In this document: one piece after another, positions 41,663 to 52,166 of the stretch
How positions within the stretch are numbered: position 1 is the first letter of the stretch
Layout: each line of letters begins with the position of its first letter
Origin: Microvirga calopogonii
Lineage (GTDB): Bacteria > Pseudomonadota > Alphaproteobacteria > Rhizobiales > Beijerinckiaceae
Reading direction: 5' to 3'
Assembly: GCF_003347665.1 (NCBI RefSeq)
Contig: NZ_QDGA01000005.1
Coordinates: forward strand, 124,001 to 188,000
Length of the DNA: 64,000 nt
Position numbers and translations under genes: made by a program
Notes under the pieces: model-generated
Told to the model about the DNA's origin: nothing
The model's database searches: none
The model's input: the letters and a program-made list of their open reading frames with translations, nothing else

Positions 41663-42196
41663 TCAGACCGGCCGCGTCGGCGGCTCGGCCACTCCGCGTC
41701 CGAGGGGACGCTGCATCAGCACGGTGGAGAGCCAGCGTCCGTGCTTGTAGCCGATGCCCTTGAGAATGCCGACGGGCTCGAAGCCCAGGCTGCGGTGGAG
41801 GCCGATGGAGCCTTTCGATTCCTCGTCGCCGATGACCGCCACCATGAGACGGAAATCCCGCTTCTCGCACTCCTCGATGAGCGCGGCGAGCAGCAGGCGC
41901 CCGACGCCTTGGCCCTGGGCGGACGGGGCGACGTAGATCGAATCCTCCACCGTCGAGCGATAGGCCGGGCGCGTCCGGTAGGCGCCCGCATAGGCGTATC
42001 CGAGGATCACGCCGTCCTTTTCCGCCACGAGATAGGGATAGCCGCCCTCGAGGATTGCGGTCCGGCGGCGCGCCATCTCGGCCCTGTCGGGCGGATCGAG
42101 CTCGAAGGAGGCCGTGCCATGCATCACCGCATGGGCATAGATGACTGTCACGGCATCGAGATCGGATTCGGCAGACGGACGGACGAGAATGCTCAT
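41663..42196 (-). CDS. GNAT N-acetyltransferase (phosphinothricin acetyltransferase-like)
   Basis: A 177-residue GNAT enzyme similar to the Pat/Bar/MddA group. It shows DLDAVTVIYAHAVMHGTASFEL near the N-terminus, the acetyl-CoA pyrophosphate loop QGQGVGRLLLAAL (about 95-107), MVAVIGDEESKGSIGLHRSL and the C-terminal GFEPVGILKGIGYKHGRW. Members acetylate phosphinothricin, methionine sulfone or related small amines. Start at 42196 (MSILVRP) is chosen from the family N-terminus. Divergent from the MFS gene, which might export a related toxic compound, though that link is only positional. Confidence 0.88.
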   Translation of the reverse strand: MSILVRPSAESDLDAVTVIYAHAVMHGTASFELDPPDRAEMARRRTAILEGGYPYLVAEKDGVILGYAYAGAYRTRPAYRSTVEDSIYVAPSAQGQGVGRLLLAALIEECEKRDFRLMVAVIGDEESKGSIGLHRSLGFEPVGILKGIGYKHGRWLSTVLMQRPLGRGVAEPPTRPV

Positions 42197-42308
42197 GCCG
42201 CTTTTTAGATCATCCAAGGCGTGCCAGGGAACAGCCTTCCGGCCTGGGAAGACTGTCTTTTCACCTCTCTTTTGGCCTACCATGATGCATCATCGGAAAG
42301 GCCCGAGC

Positions 42309-43784
42309 ATGAGCGAGTTCAGCCCAGGCAGGACGCAAACCACTGTGGTCTGGACCGCCATCCTGGCCTCCAGCATGGTCTTTGCAGACGGCGCCATCGT
42401 GACGGTGGCGATCCCGCAGATGCGCGCGAGCCTGCAGGCATCCCTGTCCGAAATGCAATGGATCACCAACGCCTATGCGCTGACGCTCTCCGCCTTCCTG
42501 CTGCTGGGCGGGGCAGCCGGGGATACCTATGGCCTCAGGCGAATCTTCATGATCGGCATCGCCTGCTTCGGCCTGACCTCCCTGTGGTGCGGGCTTTCCG
42601 GGTCGGCCGGGATGTTGATCGCCGCCCGCGCCTTCCAGGGCATCGGCGGCGCCCTGCTGGTGCCGGGATCGCTCGCCCTGATCAGCGCTCATTTCCCCAA
42701 GGAGGCGCGGGGCAAGGCGATCGGCACCTGGGCGGCCGCCTCCGCCATCGCGGCGGCGCTCGGGCCGATCCTCGGCGGCTGGCTCATCGATATCGGCCCG
42801 TGGCAGGCGATCTTCTGGATCAATGTGCCCGTCGCCGCGCTGGCGCTCTGGCTGTGCTGGAAGCAGGTGCCTGAAAGTCCCGTGACGGCGCAGGCGGGCA
42901 TGGACTGGCGCGGCGCGGCCCTTGCCGTCATGGCGCTCGGTCTCGTCGCCTATGGGCTGACGGCCCTCGGCGACCGGGAGAGCCACCGGATCGTCGCCAT
43001 CCTGCTGATGCTCGCCGGCTTGGCGCTCCTCGGCCTGTTCCTCCGTCACGAGAAGAGATGCCGGGCCCCCATGATGCCGCTCGACCTGTTTCGCGTCTCC
43101 GCCTTCGCCAACGTCAACGCCCTGACCCTGCTGCTCTATTTCGCCCTTGGAGGCGCGTTGTTCTTCCTGCCCACCGCGCTGATCGAGGCCCATGGCTATT
43201 CGGCCGCGAAGGCAGGCTCGGTGTTCCTGCCCTTCACCCTGGTCATGGCCGTGCTCTCCCGCCTCGGCGGTGCGATGGCGGACCGGTTCGGCACCCGCCT
43301 GCTCCTGACCGTGGGGCCTCTGGTCACGGGCTTGAGTTTCGCGCTTCTGGCTCCGGCCGTCCTGCATGGCGGCTATTGGGTCGCGGTCGTTCCGGTCATG
43401 GCCCTCATGGGGCTCGGCATGGGCATCACGGTTGCGCCGCTCTCGACCACGGTGATGAACGCGGTCCCGGACGAGCGCATCGGTGTGGCCTCCGGCGTCA
43501 ACAACGCGATTTCGCGCGTCGCGGGGCTCATCGCCGTTGCGGGGCTCGGCGTCGTCGCCACCGTGGGATTCCGACAGGCAGCCGCTTGGGCGAAACCGGA
43601 GATGGCGGATCTCTTCGCACAGGCCAGTTTCGGCGCCCGGCCGGCGACGGCGGGACTGCCGACGGCCGCAGCGGGGGAAATCTATGCCACGGCCATGATC
43701 GGCGGCTTCGGGCTGGTGACCCTGATCTGCGCCGCGGCCGCCGCCGCGAGCGCATGGTTCGGGTACCGCTCGGCACAGGTCTGA
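42309..43784 (+). CDS. MFS transporter, DHA2 (EmrB/QacA) family
   Basis: A 491-residue permease with about 14 transmembrane helices. Motif A-like AAGDTYGLRRIF after helix 2 and the helix 5 motif C-like GPILGGWLIDIGPWQAIFWI (about 158-177) mark a proton-driven drug antiporter of the EmrB/QacA type. No membrane-fusion partner (EmrA) is adjacent. The start at 42309 (MSEFSPG) is used; ATGs at 42282 and 42285 are alternatives. Followed by a terminator shared with the convergent BAX-inhibitor-like gene. Confidence 0.88.
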   Translation: MSEFSPGRTQTTVVWTAILASSMVFADGAIVTVAIPQMRASLQASLSEMQWITNAYALTLSAFLLLGGAAGDTYGLRRIFMIGIACFGLTSLWCGLSGSAGMLIAARAFQGIGGALLVPGSLALISAHFPKEARGKAIGTWAAASAIAAALGPILGGWLIDIGPWQAIFWINVPVAALALWLCWKQVPESPVTAQAGMDWRGAALAVMALGLVAYGLTALGDRESHRIVAILLMLAGLALLGLFLRHEKRCRAPMMPLDLFRVSAFANVNALTLLLYFALGGALFFLPTALIEAHGYSAAKAGSVFLPFTLVMAVLSRLGGAMADRFGTRLLLTVGPLVTGLSFALLAPAVLHGGYWVAVVPVMALMGLGMGITVAPLSTTVMNAVPDERIGVASGVNNAISRVAGLIAVAGLGVVATVGFRQAAAWAKPEMADLFAQASFGARPATAGLPTAAAGEIYATAMIGGFGLVTLICAAAAAASAWFGYRSAQV

Positions 43785-43792
43785 TCACAAAC

Positions 43793-43819
43793 AAAAGCCC
43801 CGGCCTTTCGGCCGGGGCT
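43793..43819 (-). terminator. Intrinsic terminator between convergent genes
   Basis: Perfect 9-bp stem GCCCCGGCC/GGCCGGGGC (43797-43805 with 43810-43818) and a four-base loop. On the minus strand it is followed by TTTTGTTTG and thus ends the BAX-inhibitor-like gene; it may also work weakly for the MFS gene. Confidence 0.85.
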
Positions 43820-43843
43820 CGGGATCGTTCGATCCGCTCGTCC

Positions 43844-44626
43844 TTACTCGTTGCGGTTGCCCACGAGAGCGAGGAGGAACTGGAACATGTTGATGAAGTC
43901 CAGGTAGAGCGTCAGGGCGCCGAACACGGAGGCCTTGCCGGCGGCTTCGCTATCGAAGTTGCCGTAGAGGTACATCTCCTTGAGCTTCTGCGTGTCGTAA
44001 GCCGTCAGGCCGGCGAAGATCAGGACGCCGATCACGGAAATGCCGAACTGAAGAGCGCTCGACGCGACGAAGATGTTCACGATCGAGGCGAGGATCAGGC
44101 CGACGAGACCCATGATCAGGAACGAGCCCATGCCCGACAGGCTACGGTTCGTGGTGTAGCCCCACAGGGACAGCGAGCCGAAGGCCGCCGCCGTGATGAA
44201 GAACACCTGCACGACGCTCGCGCCCGTGTAGCGGATGAGAAGCGTCGAGAGCGAGGCGCCCATCACCGCCGCGAAGGCGAAGAAGGTGCCGCGGGCCGAG
44301 GCCGCCGTCATCCGCTCCATGCGGAACGAGAAGAAGAAGATGAAGGCCAGAGGCGCCAGCGCCACGATCCACATCAGCGGCGAGGTGTAGAGCGTCACAC
44401 CGAACTGGGTCAGGCCGACGCTGCCGATGCGGGCGACCGCCTGAGACGGATCGCTCGTGGTGGCGAGCATGTTCACGCCGAGTGCGACCAGGGCCGAGAT
44501 GGCAAGGCCCAGGACCATGTTGTTGTAGACGCCGAGCATGAAGGCGCGCAGGCCCTGGTCGACCTGTGCCGCCGTCCGGGCAAAGCCGGTGCCATAGGCG
44601 TTTTGGTTTTGCTCATACGGTTGCAT
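43844..44626 (-). CDS. Bax inhibitor-1/YccA family membrane protein
   Basis: A 260-residue protein with seven predicted transmembrane helices from about residue 28 to 255. The family signature GLTAYDTQKLKEMY lies in the C-terminal third, and FGALTLYLDFINMFQFLLAL ends the protein. YccA-type members modulate FtsH proteolysis or calcium leakage. Start at 44626 has AAGGA six bases upstream; the longer frame is rejected. A terminator lies behind it on the minus strand. Confidence 0.92.
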   Translation of the reverse strand: MQPYEQNQNAYGTGFARTAAQVDQGLRAFMLGVYNNMVLGLAISALVALGVNMLATTSDPSQAVARIGSVGLTQFGVTLYTSPLMWIVALAPLAFIFFFSFRMERMTAASARGTFFAFAAVMGASLSTLLIRYTGASVVQVFFITAAAFGSLSLWGYTTNRSLSGMGSFLIMGLVGLILASIVNIFVASSALQFGISVIGVLIFAGLTAYDTQKLKEMYLYGNFDSEAAGKASVFGALTLYLDFINMFQFLLALVGNRNE

Positions 44627-44775
44627 CGGAGTCCTTTCTCGCGGTGTCCCGTGTGTTTCCTCGAAAGGCTGAGAAGTCAGCCATCGGCCGCCGGGAATGC
44701 CGGCGACATGCAAAATATGAGAGGGCGGCCTGCGTTGCGCAAGGGGCAACGCCAAGCTTCAAATCTTCGTGATGC

Positions 44776-44814
44776 AAGAAAAATGAGGAGCAGAGATGCT
44801 GCTGCTCCTCATTT
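44776..44814 (-). terminator. Intrinsic terminator of the ABC permease operon
   Basis: AAATGAGGAGCAG (44781-44793) and CTGCTCCTCATTT (44802-44814) form a 13-bp stem; on the minus strand the exit sequence is TTTTTCTTG. It lies 44 bases past the stop of the permease gene. Confidence 0.85.
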
Positions 44815-44857
44815 CGATTCATGCGCTAATTTATAACGCCGCCGCCAGGTCGGAGCT

Positions 44858-47446
44858 TTACAGATTTCTCAAGTAGAGGGCGGGTTTTTGACTGAGGATC
44901 CGCCAAGTCCCCATCAGGCCTAAACCCACGCTCACCAGAACGGCCAATGCAGAGGCCAGGACGGCGCCGGACAAATCTAAAGTAAAGCTTAGCGACATCA
45001 CGCGGGTGATGATGAAGTAAGCCGCAAGCGTTCCCGCCAGCAGCCCGAACAAAGCCGTGGCGAGGCCGAGAAGACCATATTCGAGCGCGTAGGCCGCAAT
45101 CAGCCGGGCCCGGGTCGCACCCAGGGTCTTCAGCACCACCGCATCGTAAAGACGCGCCCGGTGACCGGCGGCAAGCGCCCCGGCCAAGACCAGGAGGCTC
45201 GCGATCAGCGCGATGGAGCTCGCACCCCGGATCGCCATGACGAGCTGCGAGACCACGTCGTTCACCGCCTCCAGGGCATCCTTCACCCGCACGCTCGTGA
45301 CCATGGGATAGGCTTGGGCGGAGCTCCGCAGGATCCGGGCGTCGAGCGCCGCGTCCGAGCCGTTCGGGAAGGTGACGGTGGCCAGATGCGTGTGCGGCGC
45401 ACCCGCGAAGGCATTGGGCGAGAACACCATCACGAAGTTGATGCCCATGGAGCGCCACTCGATCTCGCGCAGGTTGGCGATGGTCGCGCTGATGTTGCGC
45501 CCGAGCACATTGACGGTGATCTCGTCGCCGATCTTCAGCCCTAGGCCTTCTGCAATCTTGCGGTCGAAGGAGACGAGCGGCTTGCCGCGATAGCCTTCAG
45601 GCCACCACTCGCCCTGCACCACCTTCGAGCCTTCCGGCGGCTTGGTCGCGTAGGTGATGCCGCGGTCACCCTCCAGCACCCATGAGATGTCCTCAGGCGC
45701 CTTGACGTCGGCCACGGGCCGTCCGCCGAGGGTCACGAGGCGCCCGCGCATCATCGGTACGCGCTCGATATGGGCCTCCGGTGCCTGGCCCTTCAGGAAT
45801 CCCTCGAAGGCATCCGCCTGCTGGTTGGGGATGTCGAGGAAGAAGAAGCTCGGCGCCCGTTCCGGCAGGCTCTGCGTGAGCTGGCGCGTCAGGTTGGTGT
45901 CGATGACCGCGAGCGTCACGAGAAGCGTGATGCCGAGGCCCAGGGAAAGCACGAGCGACGGCGTGAGCGCGCCGGGCCGGTGGATATTGGCAAGCGCCAG
46001 CCGCGGTGCCGTCCGGCGGGGGCGCGGCAGGCGGCGGGCGAGCGCCATGATCCCCATCGCCACGAGGCGCAGGAGCAGGAAGGAACCGGCGGCCGCGCCC
46101 ACGAACATGAGGGCGATCCGCCGGTCGTAAGCTGCGAGCAGCGATAGGCCCACGAGGGCCGTCACAGACAGGACGAGCGCCGTCAGATAGCGCTTGCGCG
46201 GCCAGCGCCGCTCCGGGTCGATCTGGTCCCGGAAGAGCCCCGACACCGGCACGTCGTGGGCTCTCCCTAAGGGAGCGAGCGCGAAGACGAGGGCCGTGAG
46301 AACCCCGTAGAGGAGCGCGATGCCGAGTTCGCTCCAGGCAAGCGTCGGCGCGATGGGGATCGGCAGGAGATGGCCGAAGAGCCCGGTGACCACGAAGGGC
46401 AGCACGGCCCCGAAGGCCAGGCCGATGGCGATGCCCACGAGCGCGATCAGCATCACCTGCGTGAGGTAGAGCAGCACCACCTGCCCGCCCGGAGCGCCGA
46501 GGCTCTTGAGCGTGGCGATCGAGGCGCGCTTGCGGTCGACGAAGCCCCGCACCGCATTGGCGACGCCGACGCCGCCCACGAGAAGTGCTGTGAGGCCGAC
46601 CAGGGTGAGGAATTGCGTGAAACGCTCGATGTTGCGGGCAAAGCGCGGATCGGCGTTGAGGCGCGTGCGGATGTTCCAGCCGGCCTCCGGCAGGACACGG
46701 TTCGCCTCGGCTTCGATCTGCGTCAGGCCCTGTTCTGTCGAAAGCTCCGGCGGCAGGGTCAGCCGGTAGGTCCAGCGCACCAGGCTGCCGGGCTGGACGA
46801 GGCCGGTGGCCTTCAGCGCCTCCTGCGAGAGCAGGAGCCGAGGGCCGAACCCGATGCCGTCCGCGATCTTGTCGGGCTCGGAGACGAGGCCCGCCCGCAA
46901 TTCCACGTTGGCGGCGCCGACCGTCACCCGGTCGCCCACCTTCAGGTCGAGGCGCGCGAGGAGCGCCGGATCGACGGCGGCTCCAAAGGCGCCGTTCCTC
47001 TCGGCGAAAAGGTCGGCTGGGGGCAGGGGCGGATCGGTTTCGAGCGCGCCGACCGTGGGATAGCCCCCGTCGACCGCCTTCATCTCCACCAGCCCCGAGC
47101 CCTTCTCTCCGGCCACCGCCATGGCCCGCATGGTGGCGATCACATTCACCCGGCCATTGGATTCGAGGAACGCCCGCTCGGGTGCTCCTGCCTCCCGCTG
47201 GAGCAGGGAGAAGGCCATGTCGCCACCCAGGATCCGCCGGCCCTCGCGGGAGATGCCTTCCGTGAGCGAACGGGACAGGGACGAGACGCTGGCGATGGCC
47301 GCGACGCCGAGCGCGATGCAGGCGAGAAAGATGCCGAAGCCTTTCAAACCCCCGCGCAATTCACGGAAGGCGAGGCGCAGCAGGAGGGGCAGCTGCGACG
47401 GGGATGCGGGGTGCCGCTGGGGCGTGGCGGGAAGGGAGCCGTGCAT
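44858..47446 (-). CDS. ABC transporter permease (FtsX-like, YbbP type)
   Basis: An 862-residue permease with the YbbP architecture: an N-terminal helix (about 35-55), a large periplasmic MacB-like domain, then three-helix FtsX domains near 270-400 and 735-850 with further helices between (about 420-480). Blocks such as FTQFLTLVGLTALLVGGVGVA and ATLKSLGAPGGQVV are typical (first quoted in part). It works with the ATPase encoded 13 bases upstream. YbbA/YbbP systems belong to the mechanotransmission (MacB-type) class and are thought to handle lipids or envelope stress. Divergent TesA-like esterase supports the conserved ybbAP-tesA linkage. Confidence 0.9.
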   Translation of the reverse strand: MHGSLPATPQRHPASPSQLPLLLRLAFRELRGGLKGFGIFLACIALGVAAIASVSSLSRSLTEGISREGRRILGGDMAFSLLQREAGAPERAFLESNGRVNVIATMRAMAVAGEKGSGLVEMKAVDGGYPTVGALETDPPLPPADLFAERNGAFGAAVDPALLARLDLKVGDRVTVGAANVELRAGLVSEPDKIADGIGFGPRLLLSQEALKATGLVQPGSLVRWTYRLTLPPELSTEQGLTQIEAEANRVLPEAGWNIRTRLNADPRFARNIERFTQFLTLVGLTALLVGGVGVANAVRGFVDRKRASIATLKSLGAPGGQVVLLYLTQVMLIALVGIAIGLAFGAVLPFVVTGLFGHLLPIPIAPTLAWSELGIALLYGVLTALVFALAPLGRAHDVPVSGLFRDQIDPERRWPRKRYLTALVLSVTALVGLSLLAAYDRRIALMFVGAAAGSFLLLRLVAMGIMALARRLPRPRRTAPRLALANIHRPGALTPSLVLSLGLGITLLVTLAVIDTNLTRQLTQSLPERAPSFFFLDIPNQQADAFEGFLKGQAPEAHIERVPMMRGRLVTLGGRPVADVKAPEDISWVLEGDRGITYATKPPEGSKVVQGEWWPEGYRGKPLVSFDRKIAEGLGLKIGDEITVNVLGRNISATIANLREIEWRSMGINFVMVFSPNAFAGAPHTHLATVTFPNGSDAALDARILRSSAQAYPMVTSVRVKDALEAVNDVVSQLVMAIRGASSIALIASLLVLAGALAAGHRARLYDAVVLKTLGATRARLIAAYALEYGLLGLATALFGLLAGTLAAYFIITRVMSLSFTLDLSGAVLASALAVLVSVGLGLMGTWRILSQKPALYLRNL

Positions 47447-47459
47447 GACTGAACGTCCC

Positions 47460-48158
<699 letters not shown>

Positions 48159-48223
48159 TCACCCGATCTGTTGGAAACTGTCGAAGACGTCTGTGTAGTT
48201 CTGCCTAGATGGGAAGCCTATCG

Positions 48224-48883
48224 ATGAAGCGCCAATCCGGCCCATTCATGACGATCATTTTTGCGTGTGCGGCGACCCTGGCCGCCCTGGTCGCCACTCT
48301 TCCGGCCCATGCTCAAGCCAAGCCGATCCGACTCGTGGCGCTGGGCGACAGCCTGAGCGCCGGCTACAACCTGCCGCAGGAGGCGGCCTTCCCGGTCGTG
48401 CTGGAAAAGGCGCTGAAGGCCAAGGGCCACAACGTGGAAGTCGCCAATGCGGGTGTCTCCGGCGACACCTCCTCCGGCGGCCTCGACCGGCTCGACTGGT
48501 CCGTGCCCGACGGTACCGACGGGGTGATCCTGGAACTCGGTGCCAACGACATGCTGCGCGGCCTCGACCCGGCCGGGACCCGCAGGAACCTGGAGGCCAT
48601 CGTCGAGCGGCTCAAAAGCCGCAACATTCCGGTGATGCTCGCGGGCATGTATGCCTCGCGCAATCTCGGGCCGGATTATGTGCAGAAATTCGACAGCATC
48701 TATCCGGACATTGCGAAGAAGCACGACCTTGTGCTCTATCCCTTCTTCCTGGACGGAGTCGCCGGCGACCGGTCCCTCAACCTGCCCGACGGGCTGCACC
48801 CGACGGCCAAGGGCGTCGAGGTCATCGTCGAGCGCATCCTGCCCAGCGTCGAGAGCTTTCTCGCCCGCCTTGCCCAACGCTGA
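48224..48883 (+). CDS. Arylesterase / lysophospholipase, SGNH family (TesA-like)
   Basis: A 219-residue secreted SGNH hydrolase. Signal peptide about 1-31 (ending AHAQ). The four family blocks are present: GDSLSAGY with nucleophile Ser43, GVSGDTSSGG (Gly), GANDMLRG (Asn) and DGLHPTAKG with Asp189 and His192. TesA homologues hydrolyse acyl-thioesters, aryl esters and lysophospholipids in the periplasm. Start at 48224 has GGGAAG nine bases upstream; an ATG five codons earlier is possible. Divergent from ybbA-like, the conserved arrangement. Confidence 0.92.
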   Translation: MKRQSGPFMTIIFACAATLAALVATLPAHAQAKPIRLVALGDSLSAGYNLPQEAAFPVVLEKALKAKGHNVEVANAGVSGDTSSGGLDRLDWSVPDGTDGVILELGANDMLRGLDPAGTRRNLEAIVERLKSRNIPVMLAGMYASRNLGPDYVQKFDSIYPDIAKKHDLVLYPFFLDGVAGDRSLNLPDGLHPTAKGVEVIVERILPSVESFLARLAQR

Positions 48884-48947
48884 GTCCTTTCAGCGCCTCA
48901 TTCTTGCCTGAACGCGGTGGATCATTTCGCCGCGAGGAGCTTACCTC

Positions 48948-49991
48948 ATGGAATACCGCCGCCTCGGTCGCACGGACCTCAATGTCAGCCTCATCTGCCT
49001 CGGCACCATGACCTGGGGCCAGCAGAACACAGAGGCCGAAGGCCATGCGCAGATGGACTACGCCCTCGACCAGGGCATCAACTTCTTCGACACGGCCGAG
49101 CTCTATTCGATCCCGCCCCGTCCCGAGACGCAGGGCTCCACCGAGCGGTTCATCGGCTCCTGGTTCAAGGCCCGGGGCAGCCGCGACAAGGTGATCCTCG
49201 CCACCAAGGTGATCGGCCGCTCCGACAGCACCTGGTTCCGGGATGACGGCTCCAAGGGCGAGCTCTCGCGCGCCCAGGTCGAGGAGGCGGTGAACAAGAG
49301 CCTGAAGCGGCTCCAGACCGACTACATCGACCTCTATCAGATCCACTGGCCCGACCGCCCCATGCCCTGGGGCTCGAACCCGACGATCTACCGCCACCAG
49401 GAAGGGAACTCCCATCCCATCGACGAGACGGTCGAGATCATGACCGACCTGGTGAAGGCCGGGAAGATCCGCCATTTCGGCCTCTCCAACGAGAGCGCCT
49501 GGGGCACCATGACGTTCCTCAAGCACGCGGATGCCAAGGGACAGGCCCGGGTGCAGTCGGTGCAGAACGCCTACAACCTCCTCAACCGCACCTATGAGGT
49601 GGCCCTGGCGGAGGTCTCCATGCGCGAGAACGTGAGCCTGCTCGCCTATTCGCCGCTGGCTCAAGGGTATCTCACGGGCAAGTACCTCGACGGGGCACGG
49701 CCCGCCGGAACGCGCACGACCCTGTTCAATCGCGGCCAGCGCTACGAGAATCCCACCGCCGAGGCTGCGATCCGCAAGTACATCGCGCTCGCGAAGGAGT
49801 TCGGCCTGGATCCGGCCCAGATGGCGCTGGCCTTCGTCAATTCCCGCCCGTTCCTCACGTCGAACATCATCGGCGCGACCTCGATGGAGCAGCTGAAGAC
49901 GGACATTGCCTCCATCGACGTGACGATCACGCCGGAGCTGGAAGAGCGCATCAACGCGATCCACGTCGAACACTGCAACCCGTGCCCGTAA
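48948..49991 (+). CDS. Aldo/keto reductase (Tas-like)
   Basis: A 347-residue NADPH-dependent TIM-barrel reductase. Catalytic residues are seen as FFDTAELYS with Asp and Tyr (about 46-54), the Lys in LATKVIGR and the His in YQIHWPDR. LAYSPLAQGYLTGKYLDG and the C-terminal NIIGATSMEQLKTD are cofactor-binding elements. Long inserts with RHQEGN are typical of the E. coli Tas branch. GAGGAG precedes the ATG. Located downstream of the TesA-like gene by 64 bases and may be co-transcribed. Substrate unknown. Confidence 0.9.
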   Translation: MEYRRLGRTDLNVSLICLGTMTWGQQNTEAEGHAQMDYALDQGINFFDTAELYSIPPRPETQGSTERFIGSWFKARGSRDKVILATKVIGRSDSTWFRDDGSKGELSRAQVEEAVNKSLKRLQTDYIDLYQIHWPDRPMPWGSNPTIYRHQEGNSHPIDETVEIMTDLVKAGKIRHFGLSNESAWGTMTFLKHADAKGQARVQSVQNAYNLLNRTYEVALAEVSMRENVSLLAYSPLAQGYLTGKYLDGARPAGTRTTLFNRGQRYENPTAEAAIRKYIALAKEFGLDPAQMALAFVNSRPFLTSNIIGATSMEQLKTDIASIDVTITPELEERINAIHVEHCNPCP

Positions 49992-50007
49992 GCACGCTCT
50001 CCTCTTC

Positions 50008-50099
50008 ACGTCATCACCGGGCTCGTCCCGGTGATCTCGATTGGAAAGGTGCAGCGCTCCAAGCAATCGGGATGGCCGGCACAAGGCCGGCCATGACGT
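50008..50099 (+). repeat. Composite intergenic palindrome, copy F
   Basis: 'TCACCGG' hairpin (TCATCACCGGGCTCGTCCCG) followed by 'TGGCCGG' hairpin (GATGGCCGGCACAAGGCCGG). It begins 16 bases after the aldo/keto reductase stop and has the same direction. Confidence 0.8.
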
Positions 50100-50203
50100 G
50101 GCTGCTGTCATCCCGCCGCACGAAGTGCGGGAAGGGATCCACGATAAGGCGGTGACGTTCCTCCCGTCCCTTCCCATATGAAGCGGAGCAGAAGGAGACG
50201 CTC

Positions 50204-50524
50204 ATGATTATCACCACCACGCCGAGCATCGAAGGCCGCCGCATCGCCTCCTATCGCGGCATCGTTTCGGGCGAGGCGATTTTAGGCGCCAACGTGTTCC
50301 GCGATTTCTTCGCGTCGATCCGCGACGTGGTCGGCGGACGGGCCGGGTCTTACGAGCGTGTGCTGCGCGACGGGCGCGATACGGCCCTGCAGGAGATGAT
50401 CGAAGAGGCGCAGCGCCTCGGCGCCCATGCCATCGTGGGCGTTCACCTCGATTACGGTGCCCTCGGCAAGAACGAGGGCATGATGATGGTCTCGGTCAGC
50501 GGCACGGCGGTGACGTTGGAGTGA
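50204..50524 (+). CDS. YbjQ family protein (UPF0145, heavy-metal-binding-like domain)
   Basis: A 106-residue protein with the pentameric YbjQ/UPF0145 fold. Typical elements are the opening [40 protein letters not shown] and the closing [13 protein letters not shown] with a glycine-rich strand. Annotated as heavy-metal-binding by older databases, with no direct biochemical proof. AAGGAG precedes the ATG. Convergent with the UMF1 transporter gene, seven bases apart. Confidence 0.9.
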   Translation: MIITTTPSIEGRRIASYRGIVSGEAILGANVFRDFFASIRDVVGGRAGSYERVLRDGRDTALQEMIEEAQRLGAHAIVGVHLDYGALGKNEGMMMVSVSGTAVTLE

Positions 50525-50531
50525 ACCGCGC

Positions 50532-51911
50532 TCACACCCGCTTCACGCCGCTCAAGAGCCAGAACCCTACGAGCAGGAACAGGATCAGCACCGCCGGCCC
50601 CGCGGCCTGCGTCTGGAACACGGCCGTCGCCACCGCGACCGCGAGCGGCGCCAGGAAGGACGTGACCTTTCCCGACAGGGCCAGAAGGCCGAAATAGCGG
50701 CCCGCTTCCCGGGCCGGGACGAGCCGCGCCAGCAGGCTGCGCGAGGAGGCCTGGAGCGGTCCCGCCACGGCCCCGATGACGAGGCCGAGCAGCACGAACA
50801 GCTTTTCGGGCGCGGAGCCGTAGAGGCCGTCATTGGGCGTGGACGGCGAAGTCGGCACAACGAACAGGATATGCTCGCGCCCGAGCGAGAGAACGCCGAC
50901 GCAGACCAGGGCGAGGATCAGGATCGCCCCGAGGATCACGGGCTTTGCCCCGATGCGGTCGTCGAGCCGTCCGCCGATCAGCGCCCCGAGGGTGCCGGTG
51001 ATCGTGAGCAGGATGCCGAAGATGCCGAGCTCGATGGCCTGCCAGCCGAACACGCCGGCCCCGTAGATGCCCCCGAAGGCGAAGAGCGCCACCAGGGCGT
51101 CCTGATAGACCATGTTGGCGACGAGAAAGCGGCCGACGCTCTCGTGGCGTCGCGCATCCGCGATGGTGCTCCGCACCCGATCGATTCCCTGCCGCGCTGC
51201 TTGCCCGAGGCTCATTCCCGAACGCGGGATATCGGGCGTGACGAGGAAGAGGGGCAGCACGAAGACGAGGAACCACACGGCCGAGAACGGGCCCGTGATC
51301 CGGTCGCCCTCGCGCGTCGCCGGATCGAGGCCGAACAGGGGATCGAGGCCGAAGACCGTCTTCATGGTCGTCGGATCGGCGGCCAGGAAACCCAGCACGA
51401 CTACGAGCGACACCAGACCGCCCAGGTAACCCATCGCCCAGCCGGTGCCCGAGAGGCGGCCGTAGCGTTCCGGCGGCACAAGATGCGGGATCATGGCGTT
51501 GTTGAACACTGCCGCGACCTCCACGGCGACGGTCCCGAAGGCGAAGCCGACGAGGGCTACCGCAATGGCGAAGGGCTGCCCCGGCGCCGCGTACCACAGG
51601 GCGAAGGACGCGATGAACAGGACCAGGCCGCAGCAAGCGATCCAGGGCTTCTTGGGACCCGTCGCGTCGGCGATGGAGCCGAGGACAGGCGAGAGAAAGG
51701 CCAGAACGAGCCCGGCGGCAGCGGTCGCATAACCCCAGAGGCTCTGCCCGCTCACGGGATCGGGCGCGAGCGCCGAGGCGAAATAGGGCGCGAACACGAA
51801 GGTGGTGATCAGGGTAAAGAAGGGTTGGCAGGCCCAGTCGAACAGCAGCCAGCCAAGGATCGCAGGACGCGAGGCTTTCTGCGAAGGCGCAAGGGGATCG
51901 ATGTTTCTCAC
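50532..51911 (-). CDS. MFS transporter, UMF1 (Atg22-like) family
   Basis: A 459-residue permease with 12 predicted helices. The N-terminal LLFDWACQPFFTLITTFVFAPYF (in part) and SPVLGSIADATGPKKPWI near 75-95 identify the UMF1/Atg22-like branch, in which the substrate is unknown in bacteria although vacuolar relatives export amino acids. The initiation codon is a GTG with only a weak ribosome-binding site. Not linked to any transported-substrate pathway nearby. Confidence 0.87.
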   Translation of the reverse strand: MRNIDPLAPSQKASRPAILGWLLFDWACQPFFTLITTFVFAPYFASALAPDPVSGQSLWGYATAAAGLVLAFLSPVLGSIADATGPKKPWIACCGLVLFIASFALWYAAPGQPFAIAVALVGFAFGTVAVEVAAVFNNAMIPHLVPPERYGRLSGTGWAMGYLGGLVSLVVVLGFLAADPTTMKTVFGLDPLFGLDPATREGDRITGPFSAVWFLVFVLPLFLVTPDIPRSGMSLGQAARQGIDRVRSTIADARRHESVGRFLVANMVYQDALVALFAFGGIYGAGVFGWQAIELGIFGILLTITGTLGALIGGRLDDRIGAKPVILGAILILALVCVGVLSLGREHILFVVPTSPSTPNDGLYGSAPEKLFVLLGLVIGAVAGPLQASSRSLLARLVPAREAGRYFGLLALSGKVTSFLAPLAVAVATAVFQTQAAGPAVLILFLLVGFWLLSGVKRV

Positions 51912-52166
51912 GGGCGTTGGCTTCCAGGCTGTGCTTGATGCTCTTCTATCACCAAAGCAGTTTGCAGCAGGAGGCCTTGCCGTTCCCTTTCCTCACGGGC
52001 ATTCGCCCCGGATCAAGTCCGGAGCGGTGAGAGAAACAGGCCGTGCCCATCACGGAGCGCCTCAAACTTTGCCGGTTTGTCCTCTCGCCGCGCCGCGCTT
52101 CAACGCTATGTCACTCCCCTTGGATTCCCGCTCTTGTGCCTTTCACGGAGGATCGCAAGTCTGTCT